Shown here: piece after piece, positions 33,238 through 43,660 of the stretch
Layout of the letters: the number at the start of each line of letters is the position of its first letter
Numbering within the stretch: position 1 is the first letter of the stretch
Assembly (NCBI GenBank): GCA_002634395.1
Contig: NSJM01000019.1
Span: forward strand, 1 to 43,660
Length of the DNA stretch: 43,660 nucleotides
Direction of reading: 5' to 3'
Source of the DNA: Candidatus Methylomirabilis sp.
GTDB taxonomy: Bacteria; Methylomirabilota; Methylomirabilia; Methylomirabilales; Methylomirabilaceae
The notes under the pieces: generated by a model
The model's input: only the letters and a program-made list of their open reading frames with translations
Told to the model about the DNA's origin: nothing
Database searches by the model: none
Made by a program: the position numbers and the translations under genes

Positions 33238-33702
33238 CTATTTGAGTTGGGCGAAGAGACTGGCCATTTCGATGGCTGAAAGCGCCGCCTCGAACCCCTT
33301 GTTGCCACCCTTTGTCCCGGCGCGTTCGATCGCTTCATCAAGTGTGTTCGCAGTGATGACGCCGAAGATAATCGGCACACCGGTGTCGAGACTGGCCGCG
33401 GCGATGCCCTTTGCCGCTTCTCCGGCGACGTAATCGAAGTGAGCGGTGGCGCCACGAATGACCGCGCCCAGCGCGATGACAGCGTCGTAGTGGTTTGAGG
33501 CGGCCAGGCGCTTGGCCGCGTATGGCAGCTCAAAGGCACCCGGTACCCGTACGAGGTGAAGGTCGCCATCCTCCGCGCCATGACGGAGCAGGCAATCAAG
33601 CGCCCCATCCAGCAGTCGTTTGGCGATCAATTCGTTTACGCGACTCACCACCAGGGCAAATCGAAATCCCTTAGCCTGATACATCCCCTCGGTCGTTTTC
33701 AC
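33238..33702 (-). CDS. ribH: 6,7-dimethyl-8-ribityllumazine synthase
   Basis: This is a 154-residue enzyme. RVPGAFELPYAAKRL and ALGAVIRGATAHFDYV (with H88) are the active-site segments, and TKGGNKGFEAALSAIEM is the typical C-terminus. It joins 5-amino-6-ribitylamino-uracil with 3,4-dihydroxybutanone phosphate, made by RibBA. It lies 75 bp after ribBA, with a heptamer repeat in the gap. Confidence 0.96.
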   Translation of the reverse strand: MKTTEGMYQAKGFRFALVVSRVNELIAKRLLDGALDCLLRHGAEDGDLHLVRVPGAFELPYAAKRLAASNHYDAVIALGAVIRGATAHFDYVAGEAAKGIAAASLDTGVPIIFGVITANTLDEAIERAGTKGGNKGFEAALSAIEMASLFAQLK

Positions 33703-33726
33703 TGCATACCTCCGCGCTAAACAAGT

Positions 33727-33747
33727 GATCAGCGTTCAGCAGTCAGC
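33727..33747 (+). repeat. TCAGC-family heptamers between ribBA and ribH
   Basis: GATCAGC, GTTCAGC and AGTCAGC in tandem at 7-bp spacing. Further degenerate units (GATAGCC, GATCGCT, GATAGT) follow to about 33775. Confidence 0.75.
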
Positions 33748-33777
33748 GCGTACCTGATAGCCGATCGCTGATAGTAC

Positions 33778-34992
33778 CTACACCGTTTCGAGCAGGTGGC
33801 CGAGCTTCTCGTGTTTGGTCTGCAAGTAGGCACGGTTCTCGGTGGTCGGATGAATCTCAATGGGGATCCGCTGCACCACGTGCAAACCGTACGCCTCGAG
33901 TCCGACGATCTTCCGTGGATTATTGGTCAGCAGCCGGATATTGCACAATCCAAGGTCAGACAGGATCTGGGCGCCGATTCCATACTCTCTGAGATCGGCA
34001 TTGAACCCCAGTTTCACATTGGCCTCTACGGTATCCAGGCCGTTGTCCTGCAGCTCATAGGCGCGCATCTTGTTTGCCAGCCCGATACCTCTACCTTCCT
34101 GTCGAATGTACAGAAAGACCCCCTTGCCCTCCTTGGCAATCAGTTCGAGCGACTTGTCTAACTGTGGTCCGCAGTCGCACCGAAGAGAGCCGAAGACGTC
34201 ACCCGTGAGGCACTCGGAGTGGACCCGCACCAGCGTCTCTTCGACGGCATTAAGCTCTCCCATGACCAGGGCCAGATGGTGTTTTTTCTCGATCTGACTG
34301 TGATACAGGATTGCGGTGAATCGGCCGTATAGAGTCGGCAGGGTGGTCGTGGCGACGCGACTGACAAATCGCTCTCGTTTCAATCGAAACTCGATCAGGC
34401 TTTTGACGGTGATCAGTTTCAAGTCATGCTTGCGAGCGAAGCGATGCAACTCCGGCGTTCTGGCCATTGTCCCATCGTCGTGCATGATCTCGCATATCAC
34501 TCCGGCTGGGTATAGGCCGGCTAATCTGGCGAGGTCGATAGCGGCTTCGGAATGTCCCACCCGGGTCAGCACCCCGCCGTCTCGGCCGCGAAGCGGAAAG
34601 GTGTGCCCTGGGCTGGTAAGATCGTCGGCTGTCGCCTTGGGGTCGATGAGGGTGTGGATGGTAATCGCCCGGTCGTAGGCCGATATCCCCGTCGTGACCT
34701 TGTGCCTGGCATCAACGGACACGCAGAAGGCGGTTTCGTGGGGTGAGGTGTTGTCGGCCACCATCGGTTGGATGCCGAGCTCATCCAGCCGCTCGCCGAT
34801 CACGGGCATGCAGATCAACCCCCGCCCCTGCGTGGCCATGAAGTTGATCGCCTCCGGCGTCACCTTCTCGGCGGCCATCGTAAGATCGCCCTCATTCTCC
34901 CGATCCTCGTCGTCGACGACAATCACCATCTTGCCGTCGCGCAGGTCTCGGATCGCTTCTTCAATGGTGTGAAATTGGATCGCTTTCTCCAT
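33778..34992 (-). CDS. ribBA: Bifunctional DHBP synthase / GTP cyclohydrolase II
   Basis: This is a 404-residue fusion. The N-terminal half is Rib[13 protein letters not shown] (residues 26-37) binds metal and ribulose-5-phosphate. The C-terminal half is RibA: zinc ligands C261, C272 and C274 in [26 protein letters not shown], and the late LLTNNPRK. It supplies both branches of riboflavin synthesis. It starts 20 bp after the ribE stop in the ribD-ribE-ribBA-ribH-nusB operon. Confidence 0.96.
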   Translation of the reverse strand: MEKAIQFHTIEEAIRDLRDGKMVIVVDDEDRENEGDLTMAAEKVTPEAINFMATQGRGLICMPVIGERLDELGIQPMVADNTSPHETAFCVSVDARHKVTTGISAYDRAITIHTLIDPKATADDLTSPGHTFPLRGRDGGVLTRVGHSEAAIDLARLAGLYPAGVICEIMHDDGTMARTPELHRFARKHDLKLITVKSLIEFRLKRERFVSRVATTTLPTLYGRFTAILYHSQIEKKHHLALVMGELNAVEETLVRVHSECLTGDVFGSLRCDCGPQLDKSLELIAKEGKGVFLYIRQEGRGIGLANKMRAYELQDNGLDTVEANVKLGFNADLREYGIGAQILSDLGLCNIRLLTNNPRKIVGLEAYGLHVVQRIPIEIHPTTENRAYLQTKHEKLGHLLETV

Positions 34993-35012
34993 GACTACTC
35001 CGTACGCGTGAT

Positions 35013-35663
35013 TTATGCGAACCCCAGATCTCGGAGTCGCGATTCGGTGAGCGTCACCTTACCCATGAGGGGTCCGAGCCCCTCGAGATATCGGACGACG
35101 TATTTTCCAAGCAGGTCCGCTTCCAGGTTGACCCGCTGTCCGGCCACCTTCCTTCCCAGCGTAGTATCGTGGTAGGTGCGCGGAATGATGGCTACCCCAA
35201 AAGAGCGGTCATCCAGACCGGCCACCGTCAGGCTGATTCCATCTACCGCGACGGATCCCTTTTCTACGAGCAGGACCCGCAGCGTCTCAGGGTACGCGAT
35301 TGAGAACCACCACATCCCTCCTGTCTTCCGAATCTCGCGGATGGTTCCGACCCTATCGATATGACCGGTGACGAAATGACCTCCGAGCCGGTCGGTCGGT
35401 CGACATGGCCGTTCCAGGTTTACGGGATCGCCAGCCTGAAGCTCTCCCAGGGTTGTACGCGCCAAAGTTTCCTCAGACAGATCGGCCTCAAACAGAGCGT
35501 GTGCCGTCCTCGTGACTGTGAGGCAGCTCCCATTGACCGCGATGCTGTCTCCGATAGCAAGGGAGGAGGTGGTCCGTTGTCCTTTGATGGCAAGTTTCGC
35601 AATGCCGCCTTCCCGGCGCATCCACCCGACTTGACCCACCTCTTCGATCAGTCCGGTGAACAT
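35013..35663 (-). CDS. ribE: Riboflavin synthase alpha chain
   Basis: This is a 216-residue protein made of two lumazine-binding repeats: [12 protein letters not shown] starts the first, GSCLTVT closes its active-site strand, [12 protein letters not shown] opens the second and GISLTVAG closes it. It dismutates two lumazines to riboflavin. It begins 9 bp after the ribD stop. Length and motifs are complete. Confidence 0.96.
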   Translation of the reverse strand: MFTGLIEEVGQVGWMRREGGIAKLAIKGQRTTSSLAIGDSIAVNGSCLTVTRTAHALFEADLSEETLARTTLGELQAGDPVNLERPCRPTDRLGGHFVTGHIDRVGTIREIRKTGGMWWFSIAYPETLRVLLVEKGSVAVDGISLTVAGLDDRSFGVAIIPRTYHDTTLGRKVAGQRVNLEADLLGKYVVRYLEGLGPLMGKVTLTESRLRDLGFA

Positions 35664-35672
35664 CCCAATTAC

Positions 35673-36791
35673 CTAGCAGGTTCCTTCATGCATCGAGCGG
35701 TATCCCTCAATCAGCAGGTCTTCCCCCAGTTGCCCGATGCGCAAGCGGGACAGCCGTAAGGCCTGACCGATCTCTTCAACGCCTGCCCCCCCAAAAAGAC
35801 TTGGAGCGGTCTTCCCCCCCACCAGCAGGGGAGCGACAAATAGCAGAAACTTGTCAACAATCCCCTCTTCAATAGCGGAGGTGAAGATACCTTCGCCCCC
35901 CTCGATCATCACGCTCGTGACCTCGCGCTCGCCGAGGCGCTTCAGAAGGTGTTCAAGACAAACCCGTCCATTGGAGCCGCCTGCTTCAAGTACCGCCAGC
36001 CCACGGCGCTCCAAAGTGTCGATCCGCTCAGGTGTAGTATCGGCGGCCACAGCGACCCATGTTTGCGAGTCAACGCCGGTTTGAAAGACCTGCGCATCCA
36101 GCGGGAGCAGACCGAGCCCATCCACAATGACCCGGATCGGATCGTGTCCGCCCTCCGAAAGCCGGGTTGTGAGTCTCGGATTATCTCGCCGGACCGTACC
36201 CATCCCAACGATAACCGCGTCCACCTGATCTCGCATCCCATGCACATACTCACGCGATTGTTCGCCGGAGATCCACCGAGCGTCTCCGGTCCGGGTAGCG
36301 ATCTTCCCGTCGAGGCTCACCGCTGCCTTGAGGATCACAAACGGGGTACGGTATGTCATGAATTTTGTAAAGGTTTCGTTGAGGTTCGCCGCCTCTTCGG
36401 ACAACAGCCCGGACTCGACGAGAATTCCTGCCGCGCGTAGTGTCTGCACGCCTCTGCCGGAGACGAGCGGATTGGGATCAAAGGTCGGTATGACGACCCG
36501 ACGAATGCCGGCCTGAATAATCCGAGCAGTGCATGGTGGGGTCCGACCGTGATGGCAACACGGTTCAAGCGTCACATAGAGGTCGGCTCCGTGCACCGCC
36601 CCGGCTGCACCTTCGAGCGCCACCACCTCTGCGTGAGGCCCGCCGGCTCGCGCGTGGTACCCCTCAGAAATGATGCAACCGTCCCGTACGACGACTGCGC
36701 CAACCAGTGGGTTGGGACTCGTGCGCCCGCGTCCCTTTACTGCAAGAGAAAGGGCGCGCCGCATAAACAGCTCATCGTCAGGACTGAACAT
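35673..36791 (-). CDS. ribD: Bifunctional riboflavin deaminase/reductase
   Basis: This is a 372-residue RibD. The N-terminal deaminase has the zinc set H53-A-E55 and PCCHHGRTPPC (C78, C87). The reductase domain begins near residue 155 with ILKAAVSLDGKIAT and contains VMIEGGEGIFTSAIEEG. AAGGCGAG stands just before ATG 36791. First gene of the riboflavin operon, with a promoter at 36841-36869. No FMN riboswitch features are present in the leader. Confidence 0.96.
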   Translation of the reverse strand: MFSPDDELFMRRALSLAVKGRGRTSPNPLVGAVVVRDGCIISEGYHARAGGPHAEVVALEGAAGAVHGADLYVTLEPCCHHGRTPPCTARIIQAGIRRVVIPTFDPNPLVSGRGVQTLRAAGILVESGLLSEEAANLNETFTKFMTYRTPFVILKAAVSLDGKIATRTGDARWISGEQSREYVHGMRDQVDAVIVGMGTVRRDNPRLTTRLSEGGHDPIRVIVDGLGLLPLDAQVFQTGVDSQTWVAVAADTTPERIDTLERRGLAVLEAGGSNGRVCLEHLLKRLGEREVTSVMIEGGEGIFTSAIEEGIVDKFLLFVAPLLVGGKTAPSLFGGAGVEEIGQALRLSRLRIGQLGEDLLIEGYRSMHEGTC

Positions 36792-36840
36792 CTCGCCTTA
36801 ATGAGGGAAAAGCGAACTTTCTGAGGAAATACACGAAGTT

Positions 36841-36869
36841 ACCTTAGCACCGCGCTCAGGAGGTGTCAA
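36841..36869 (-). promoter_or_regulatory. Putative sigma70 promoter of the rib operon
   Basis: Minus strand: TTGACA (36869-36864), 17-bp spacer, TAAGGT (36846-36841). The predicted leader is about 40 nt, too short to hold an FMN riboswitch. Confidence 0.5.
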
Positions 36870-36881
36870 GCCGAAAACAGG

Positions 36882-36921
36882 AAATCCCCCCCTTATAAAA
36901 AGGGGAGTAGGGGGGGTTTGA
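36882..36921. repeat. C/G-run hairpin repeat element, copy 3
   Basis: AAAT plus seven C, an inner CCCCTT/AAGGGG stem, then seven G and TTT. It is organised like the copy at 1882-1921 and lies between ftsY and the rib operon promoter. Confidence 0.7.
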
Positions 36922-36978
36922 GGAGAGATGTGGGAGATTGTCGCTGGTTGTCAGCCGGTTGACAGCTCTGGGATGGCG

Positions 36979-37923
36979 CTAGGACCTCGCGAACAGGGCG
37001 TCCGTAAAGGTCTCCGGGACAAACGGCTGCAGGTCGTCAACGCCCTCGCCCAGGCCGACGTAGGTAATTGGGAGTTTCAACTGATCGGCGATCGCGACGA
37101 CGACGCCTCCTTTTGCGGTGCCGTCCAGCTTGGTCAGGATCAGTCCTGTCAGTCCCACCGCCTCGTGAAAGTGCCTTGCCTGGACCAGCGCGTTCAGGCC
37201 GGACGTGCCATCCAGCACCAGGATCCGTTCGTGAGGCGCATCCGGTATCTGTCGGGAAACCACTCGCTGGATTTTCTTCAGTTCCTCCATCAGATTCCGT
37301 TTGGTGTGCAGGCGGCCGGCAGTATCAATGAGCAGATGGCTTGCGCCGCGTGAGCATGCGGCCTGCACGGCATCGAACACTACGGCAGAGGGATCAGCAC
37401 CGGCTTGGTGGCAGATCACATCGGCGCCCACGCGCCGACCCCACAGTTGAAGCTGCTCGATGGCCGCCGCCCGAAAGGTGTCGGCTCCGGCTAACACCAC
37501 GAGCCCGCCTTCGTTGATAAGGCGATTTGCGAATTTCCCGATGGTCGTGGTTTTCCCGGAACCGTTGATTCCGAGAAAGAGCAGGATCTTGGGCCGAGTC
37601 TGATGGTTTTCAGATGAAGGGGGATGGGCGGTTCCGTTCAGGACAGTAAGAATACCCTGCTTAAGGGCAGCTTCTACCTGATCCAGACTGCTGAGATCTC
37701 GACGTCCAAGACGGTCCCGCAGGGGCGTCATGAGTTGCTGTGCCAGCGCCGGGCCGAAATCGGCGGCGATCAGGAGCTCTTCCAGTGTCTCCAGGTCTTC
37801 AACACTTGGAGTATTGGAGCCGAAAAGTCGTTCAATCTGCCCGACCAACCCCTGGCGGGTTCGAGCGAGCCCAGCCACGAATCGACCGAAAAGACCTCGG
37901 CGTGAAGAGTCATTGATAAACAT
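36979..37923 (-). CDS. ftsY: Signal recognition particle receptor FtsY
   Basis: This is a 314-residue SRP-type GTPase with a short N-terminal region instead of the long acidic A domain of E. coli. P-loop GINGSGKTTT (118-127), GADTFRAAA, DTAGRLHTK (200-208) and TKLDGTAKGG (264-273) are complete. It receives ribosome-SRP complexes at the inner membrane. It lies 24 bp after smc, a common arrangement, and is the last gene of the rnc-smc-ftsY group. Confidence 0.95.
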   Translation of the reverse strand: MFINDSSRRGLFGRFVAGLARTRQGLVGQIERLFGSNTPSVEDLETLEELLIAADFGPALAQQLMTPLRDRLGRRDLSSLDQVEAALKQGILTVLNGTAHPPSSENHQTRPKILLFLGINGSGKTTTIGKFANRLINEGGLVVLAGADTFRAAAIEQLQLWGRRVGADVICHQAGADPSAVVFDAVQAACSRGASHLLIDTAGRLHTKRNLMEELKKIQRVVSRQIPDAPHERILVLDGTSGLNALVQARHFHEAVGLTGLILTKLDGTAKGGVVVAIADQLKLPITYVGLGEGVDDLQPFVPETFTDALFARS

Positions 37924-37947
37924 GCAGGCTTGCCTGTTATCCTTCCG

Positions 37948-41547
<3,600 letters not shown>

Positions 41548-41642
41548 CGCCTCAGCCGATCATCGACCGATACCATCACTTTATAGCCTCGACCCATAAC
41601 AAAACTCCAAAGGCTCGATCCTCAAGATGCCACGTAGGGTCA

Positions 41643-41671
41643 CGCTAACAGACGCTATCCACCCCTGTCAA
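41643..41671 (-). promoter_or_regulatory. Weak candidate promoter for smc-ftsY
   Basis: Minus strand: perfect TTGACA (41671-41666) with a 17-bp spacer but a poor -10 (TTAGCG), in the 139-bp gap between rnc and smc. Only the -35 supports it. Confidence 0.25.
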
Positions 41672-41686
41672 GAAGAAATACAAGAC

Positions 41687-42427
41687 TCAGTAGTTGGAAG
41701 GATTATCACTACCAGATGTTGTAGATACCTGGTGTGATAGTACTCCAAGGGCGACTCGGGCCGCTTCCTGCTCGGCCTCCTGCCTGTTTCGTCCCTTTCC
41801 CTGTGCAAGCGCAGTTCGCCCGACGATCACCTCGACCTCGAACGTCGGAGCGTGAGGAGCGCCTGACCGACAAATGAGACGATAGTGGGGGGTCGAGCGA
41901 AAAAGCGATTGAGTAAGCTGCTGCAGAGCGGTTTTCGAATCGTGGGTCAGCCCTTCCCCGCTGAGGGCGTTGACGCACGCTTCACGCGCCAGATTGCGGA
42001 GCTGAACGGCGCCACCATCCAGATAGATCGCCCCTATTACCGCCTCGAAGGCGCTTGAGAGAACCTTGGCCTTACCTCTGCCCCCCGTTAATTCTTCTCC
42101 CTTACTCAACGAGAGCAGCGGCGCGAGGCCGTGGATCTTCGCCATGTCGGCGAGCGCAGCAGCGCTCACGAGGCTCGCGCGACGCAGAGTGAGTTCACCC
42201 TCCGAGGCGGTCGGAAGGAGAGAGATGAGGGCGTCGCTCACATAGAGACTCCAGACCGCATCTCCCAGAAACTCGAGCCGCTGGTAGCGCAGACGCGCGT
42301 CCGCCTGCGATGGATCGGTGAAGGATGGATGGGTGAAGGCCGCCTTAAGGAGCGTCAGGTCGTGAAATTGATGGCCGAAGATGGTGGTAGGAACACGTTG
42401 CGCGGTTACCAGTGAGGTCTCAGACAT
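41687..42427 (-). CDS. rnc: Ribonuclease III
   Basis: This is a 246-residue RNase III. The signature LEFLGDAVWSLYV (E52, D56) is in place, and E128 in SSAFEAVIGAIYLDGG matches the essential second-site Glu. The residue equivalent to E. coli Asp114, another metal ligand, is Ser125. A dsRNA-binding domain occupies about residues 160-235, ending GRNRQEAEQEAARVAL. It processes rRNA precursors and other double-stranded RNAs. A TATCTC -10 with TG extension lies so close that transcription should begin at or next to the ATG, and no ribosome site is visible. Confidence 0.94.
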   Translation of the reverse strand: MSETSLVTAQRVPTTIFGHQFHDLTLLKAAFTHPSFTDPSQADARLRYQRLEFLGDAVWSLYVSDALISLLPTASEGELTLRRASLVSAAALADMAKIHGLAPLLSLSKGEELTGGRGKAKVLSSAFEAVIGAIYLDGGAVQLRNLAREACVNALSGEGLTHDSKTALQQLTQSLFRSTPHYRLICRSGAPHAPTFEVEVIVGRTALAQGKGRNRQEAEQEAARVALGVLSHQVSTTSGSDNPSNY

Positions 42428-42433
42428 GGCTTA

Positions 42434-42462
42434 GAGATAGCATACCTGCACTGTCGCGTCAA
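42434..42462 (-). promoter_or_regulatory. Promoter giving a possibly leaderless rnc transcript
   Basis: Minus strand: TTGACG (42462-42457), 17-bp spacer ending TATGC, TATCTC (42439-42434), an extended -10. Only six bases separate the -10 from the rnc ATG. Confidence 0.5.
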
Positions 42463-42716
42463 TGCGGGCAATTCATCGGGGGGGTTGGTAATTCGATAAA
42501 AGGTTGGAGCCCCAATGGAAGGCAGTATGCTTTCACCGCCTTTTTCTCAGTTCGCCTTGCCGCTTCAGCGCTGGGCTAAAGGTATTTCCTCTCACAAACG
42601 ATACTGTTCAGTGGTGCCTGACCTATGCCTAGGCTGTGTGTTCGCCAGATTGCGCCTCTTGCACGCTACCAACGTGCGTCTGTGCAAGACTCTCATGAGT
42701 GGCCATAAAATTTAGC
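42463..42716. other. Non-coding region with an operator-like inverted repeat
   Basis: No convincing gene; an open frame at 42515 lacks a ribosome site and family-like features. TCTTGCAC (42657-42664) is repeated inverted as GTGCAAGA (42682-42689), enclosing a smaller GCACG/CGTGC pair. It ends 27 bp upstream of the -35 at 42717, a common position for an activator site. The hairpin lacks a T-tract. Confidence 0.45.
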
Positions 42717-42745
42717 TTGACATACGTTCTAATGACGAATATTAC
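42717..42745 (+). promoter_or_regulatory. Strong sigma70 promoter for the small ORF and LuxR-type gene
   Basis: TTGACA (42717-42722), 17-bp spacer, TATTAC (42740-42745). It is the best -35/-10 pair on the plus strand of the right end. Transcription would start near 42752, about 45 nt before ATG 42797. Confidence 0.65.
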
Positions 42746-42796
42746 CAATAGACGTTTTGACGTTAGTCGGCTCGTCCCGAACAACCGAAGCAGAGA

Positions 42797-42943
42797 ATGG
42801 ATCGGTCGACCTGGCAAGCAGTTGAGCGTTCTTCCATGTCGTACAGGGCTGCTGTGCCCGACCAGCTCGGAATGGTTTCATCACTAATGCACTTTGGTGG
42901 TGCCGAGTTCAGCTATATGGTAACGCGAGGACGGTCGCAGTGA
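42797..42943 (+). CDS. Small 48-residue ORF overlapping the LuxR-type gene
   Basis: This short frame starts ATG 42797 (MDRSTWQAVERSSMSYRA) and continues VPDQLGMVSSLMHFGGAEFS to a TGA at 42941-42943 that overlaps the next gene's GTG by 4 bp (GTGA). A strong promoter lies 50 bp upstream, and a weak GAAG site precedes the ATG; internal ATGs at 42836 and 42874 are alternatives. The peptide has a mildly hydrophobic middle and no known motif. Position, overlap and promoter make it more credible than its length suggests: it may be a functional small protein, or a leader peptide coupling translation of the regulator. Without it the regulator mRNA would have an unusually long leader of about 190 nt. 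Confidence 0.45.
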   Translation: MDRSTWQAVERSSMSYRAAVPDQLGMVSSLMHFGGAEFSYMVTRGRSQ

Positions 42944-43494
42944 TCCGGCAGGAGGCGCAACTCTTACGGCAGGCGTTGGAAAAGAGCGGGCGAGGGGTCG
43001 TACTCCTTGGTCGTGATGAGCGAATACGGCTGATCTCGCCACGAGCCCAAGAGTGGTTCGCGGAGTATTTCGAACGGCCCGGACGAGAGGATGGTCGCCT
43101 GCCAGAGCCGCTCAGATCGTTCATCCAACAAGAGGACGCGCTGCTGAGCAGCACCAATGCAGCCCTGCTTTCCAGGATACCGCTACGGATCCAGCGTGAT
43201 CGGAAGTGCCTCCTGATCCTGCACCTGTGCGATACGGAGCGGTGCCTATTAGTGTTAGAGGAGCGGCAGACGATACCGGAGCTTGCCCCTTTCAAGTCGT
43301 ATGCTCTCACCAAGCGAGAAGCCGAGGTGCTTCACTGGGTGGTCCAGGGCAAGACCAATACCGAGATCGGGGTGATTCTCGCCGTAAGCCCCCGAACTGT
43401 GCAAAAGCACCTGGAGCACATTTTTAATAAACTCGGAGTCGAGACTCGCGCCGCCGTCGCCACCCTGGCCCTGGACTGGCGCTCCGGGGCATAG
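42940..43494 (+). CDS. LuxR-family regulator with PAS-like N-terminal domain
   Basis: This is a 184-residue protein starting GTG 42940 with GAGGA about 8 bp upstream. Residues 1-110 resemble a PAS-like sensor: ALEKSGRGVVLLGRDERIRL, then PRAQEWFAEYF, and two late strands (CLLILHLCDTERCLLVLEE). Residues 122-180 are a LuxR/GerE helix-turn-helix: LTKREAEVLHWVVQGKTNTE, SPRTVQKHLEHIFNKLGV. There is no receiver domain or phosphorylation Asp, so it probably responds to a small molecule or redox cue. Its likely targets include the dyad at 43613-43630 downstream. Confidence 0.88.
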   Translation: MIRQEAQLLRQALEKSGRGVVLLGRDERIRLISPRAQEWFAEYFERPGREDGRLPEPLRSFIQQEDALLSSTNAALLSRIPLRIQRDRKCLLILHLCDTERCLLVLEERQTIPELAPFKSYALTKREAEVLHWVVQGKTNTEIGVILAVSPRTVQKHLEHIFNKLGVETRAAVATLALDWRSGA

Positions 43495-43575
43495 GCTACC
43501 CCTCACGGAGGAGTCCGGTCAAAGAACGCGTAGCACTCAAGATCTCATCCCAAGCAGCGGGAGCGGGGAGATGGA

Positions 43576-43630
43576 ATACGCAAGGTCTGGAGAAAAAGCG
43601 ATATGGATTCCTATACGCCAAATAGCGTAT
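43576..43630. promoter_or_regulatory. Operator-like dyad ATACGC...GCGTAT with extra half-site
   Basis: ATACGC (43613-43618), six bases, GCGTAT (43625-43630) form an 18-bp dyad; another ATACGC lies at 43576-43581. The size suits LuxR-type dimers. It is 82 bp or more beyond the LuxR gene and may control a gene outside the window. Confidence 0.4.
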
Positions 43631-43660
43631 TGCAGGTGTCCTCGCGATGTGAAAAGCTCT

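Noticed and set aside
36792-36978. FMN riboswitch upstream of ribD
   Set aside because: None of the conserved RFN-element segments are present and the promoter leaves a leader of only about 40 nt.
42515-42715. 66-codon open frame upstream of the LuxR-type gene
   Set aside because: No ribosome site, spans the inverted repeat and ends at the promoter; composition looks random.

Overview
This window looks like chromosomal DNA of a diderm (Gram-negative) bacterium with moderately high GC. Support comes from the many lipoprotein signal peptides, glycine-zipper envelope proteins, a NagZ/AnmK peptidoglycan-recycling set, a c-type cytochrome and a TIGR04073-type exosortase-associated protein. The compact housekeeping operons, together with abundant 7-bp tandem repeats between genes, remind me of the NC10 phylum ('Candidatus Methylomirabilis'-like). 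That placement is an impression from the sequence; no search was run. No rRNA, tRNA, CRISPR array, transposase or prophage gene was seen.

Layout. Positions 1-4290 hold a 5'-truncated protein with a TOPRIM-like domain, an orphan antitoxin-like gene, radC, a lipoprotein and a mono-haem cytochrome c. Positions 4436-7714 are a four-gene, translationally coupled operon: methyltransferase, exported protein, nagZ and a lipoprotein resembling an M48 peptidase that lacks its catalytic Glu. Facing it on the minus strand (7757-13282) are an M20 amidohydrolase, anmK, a SIS-domain protein, an N-acyl-D-amino-acid deacylase and a class I glutamine-amidotransferase-like hydrolase. With nagZ these could form a muropeptide salvage locus. 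Positions 13356-16890 are an envelope island of lipoproteins, Tyr/Pro-rich secreted proteins and the TIGR04073 protein. Positions 17118-19504 hold a stand-alone Lrp-type RAM domain, an M28 peptidase, a secreted bifunctional-nuclease-domain protein and a PmtA-like methyltransferase.

Positions 19578-22514 encode a helicase joined to a DEDD exonuclease, apparently a natural fusion of the MrfA and MrfB repair proteins. Divergent from it are sucC, sucD and ndk. Next comes a classical lipid-synthesis operon (25771-31940): yceD, rpmF, plsX, fabH, fabD, fabG, acpP and fabF. After a small secreted protein, the minus strand carries the riboflavin operon ribD-ribE-ribBA-ribH with nusB (36791-32770) and, upstream of it, rnc, smc and ftsY (42427-36979). 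The right end has a strong promoter, an overlooked 48-codon ORF and a LuxR-type regulator overlapping it by 4 bp.

The most unusual features are these. (1) Heptanucleotide tandem arrays of at least three sequence families occur between genes and run into the coding ends of several genes, including an in-frame array in the smc hinge. Two families are stop-free in one orientation and contain stops in all frames in the other. (2) The MrfA-MrfB fusion. (3) The muropeptide salvage locus, whose SIS protein is a candidate replacement for MurQ. (4) The small ORF coupled to the LuxR gene.
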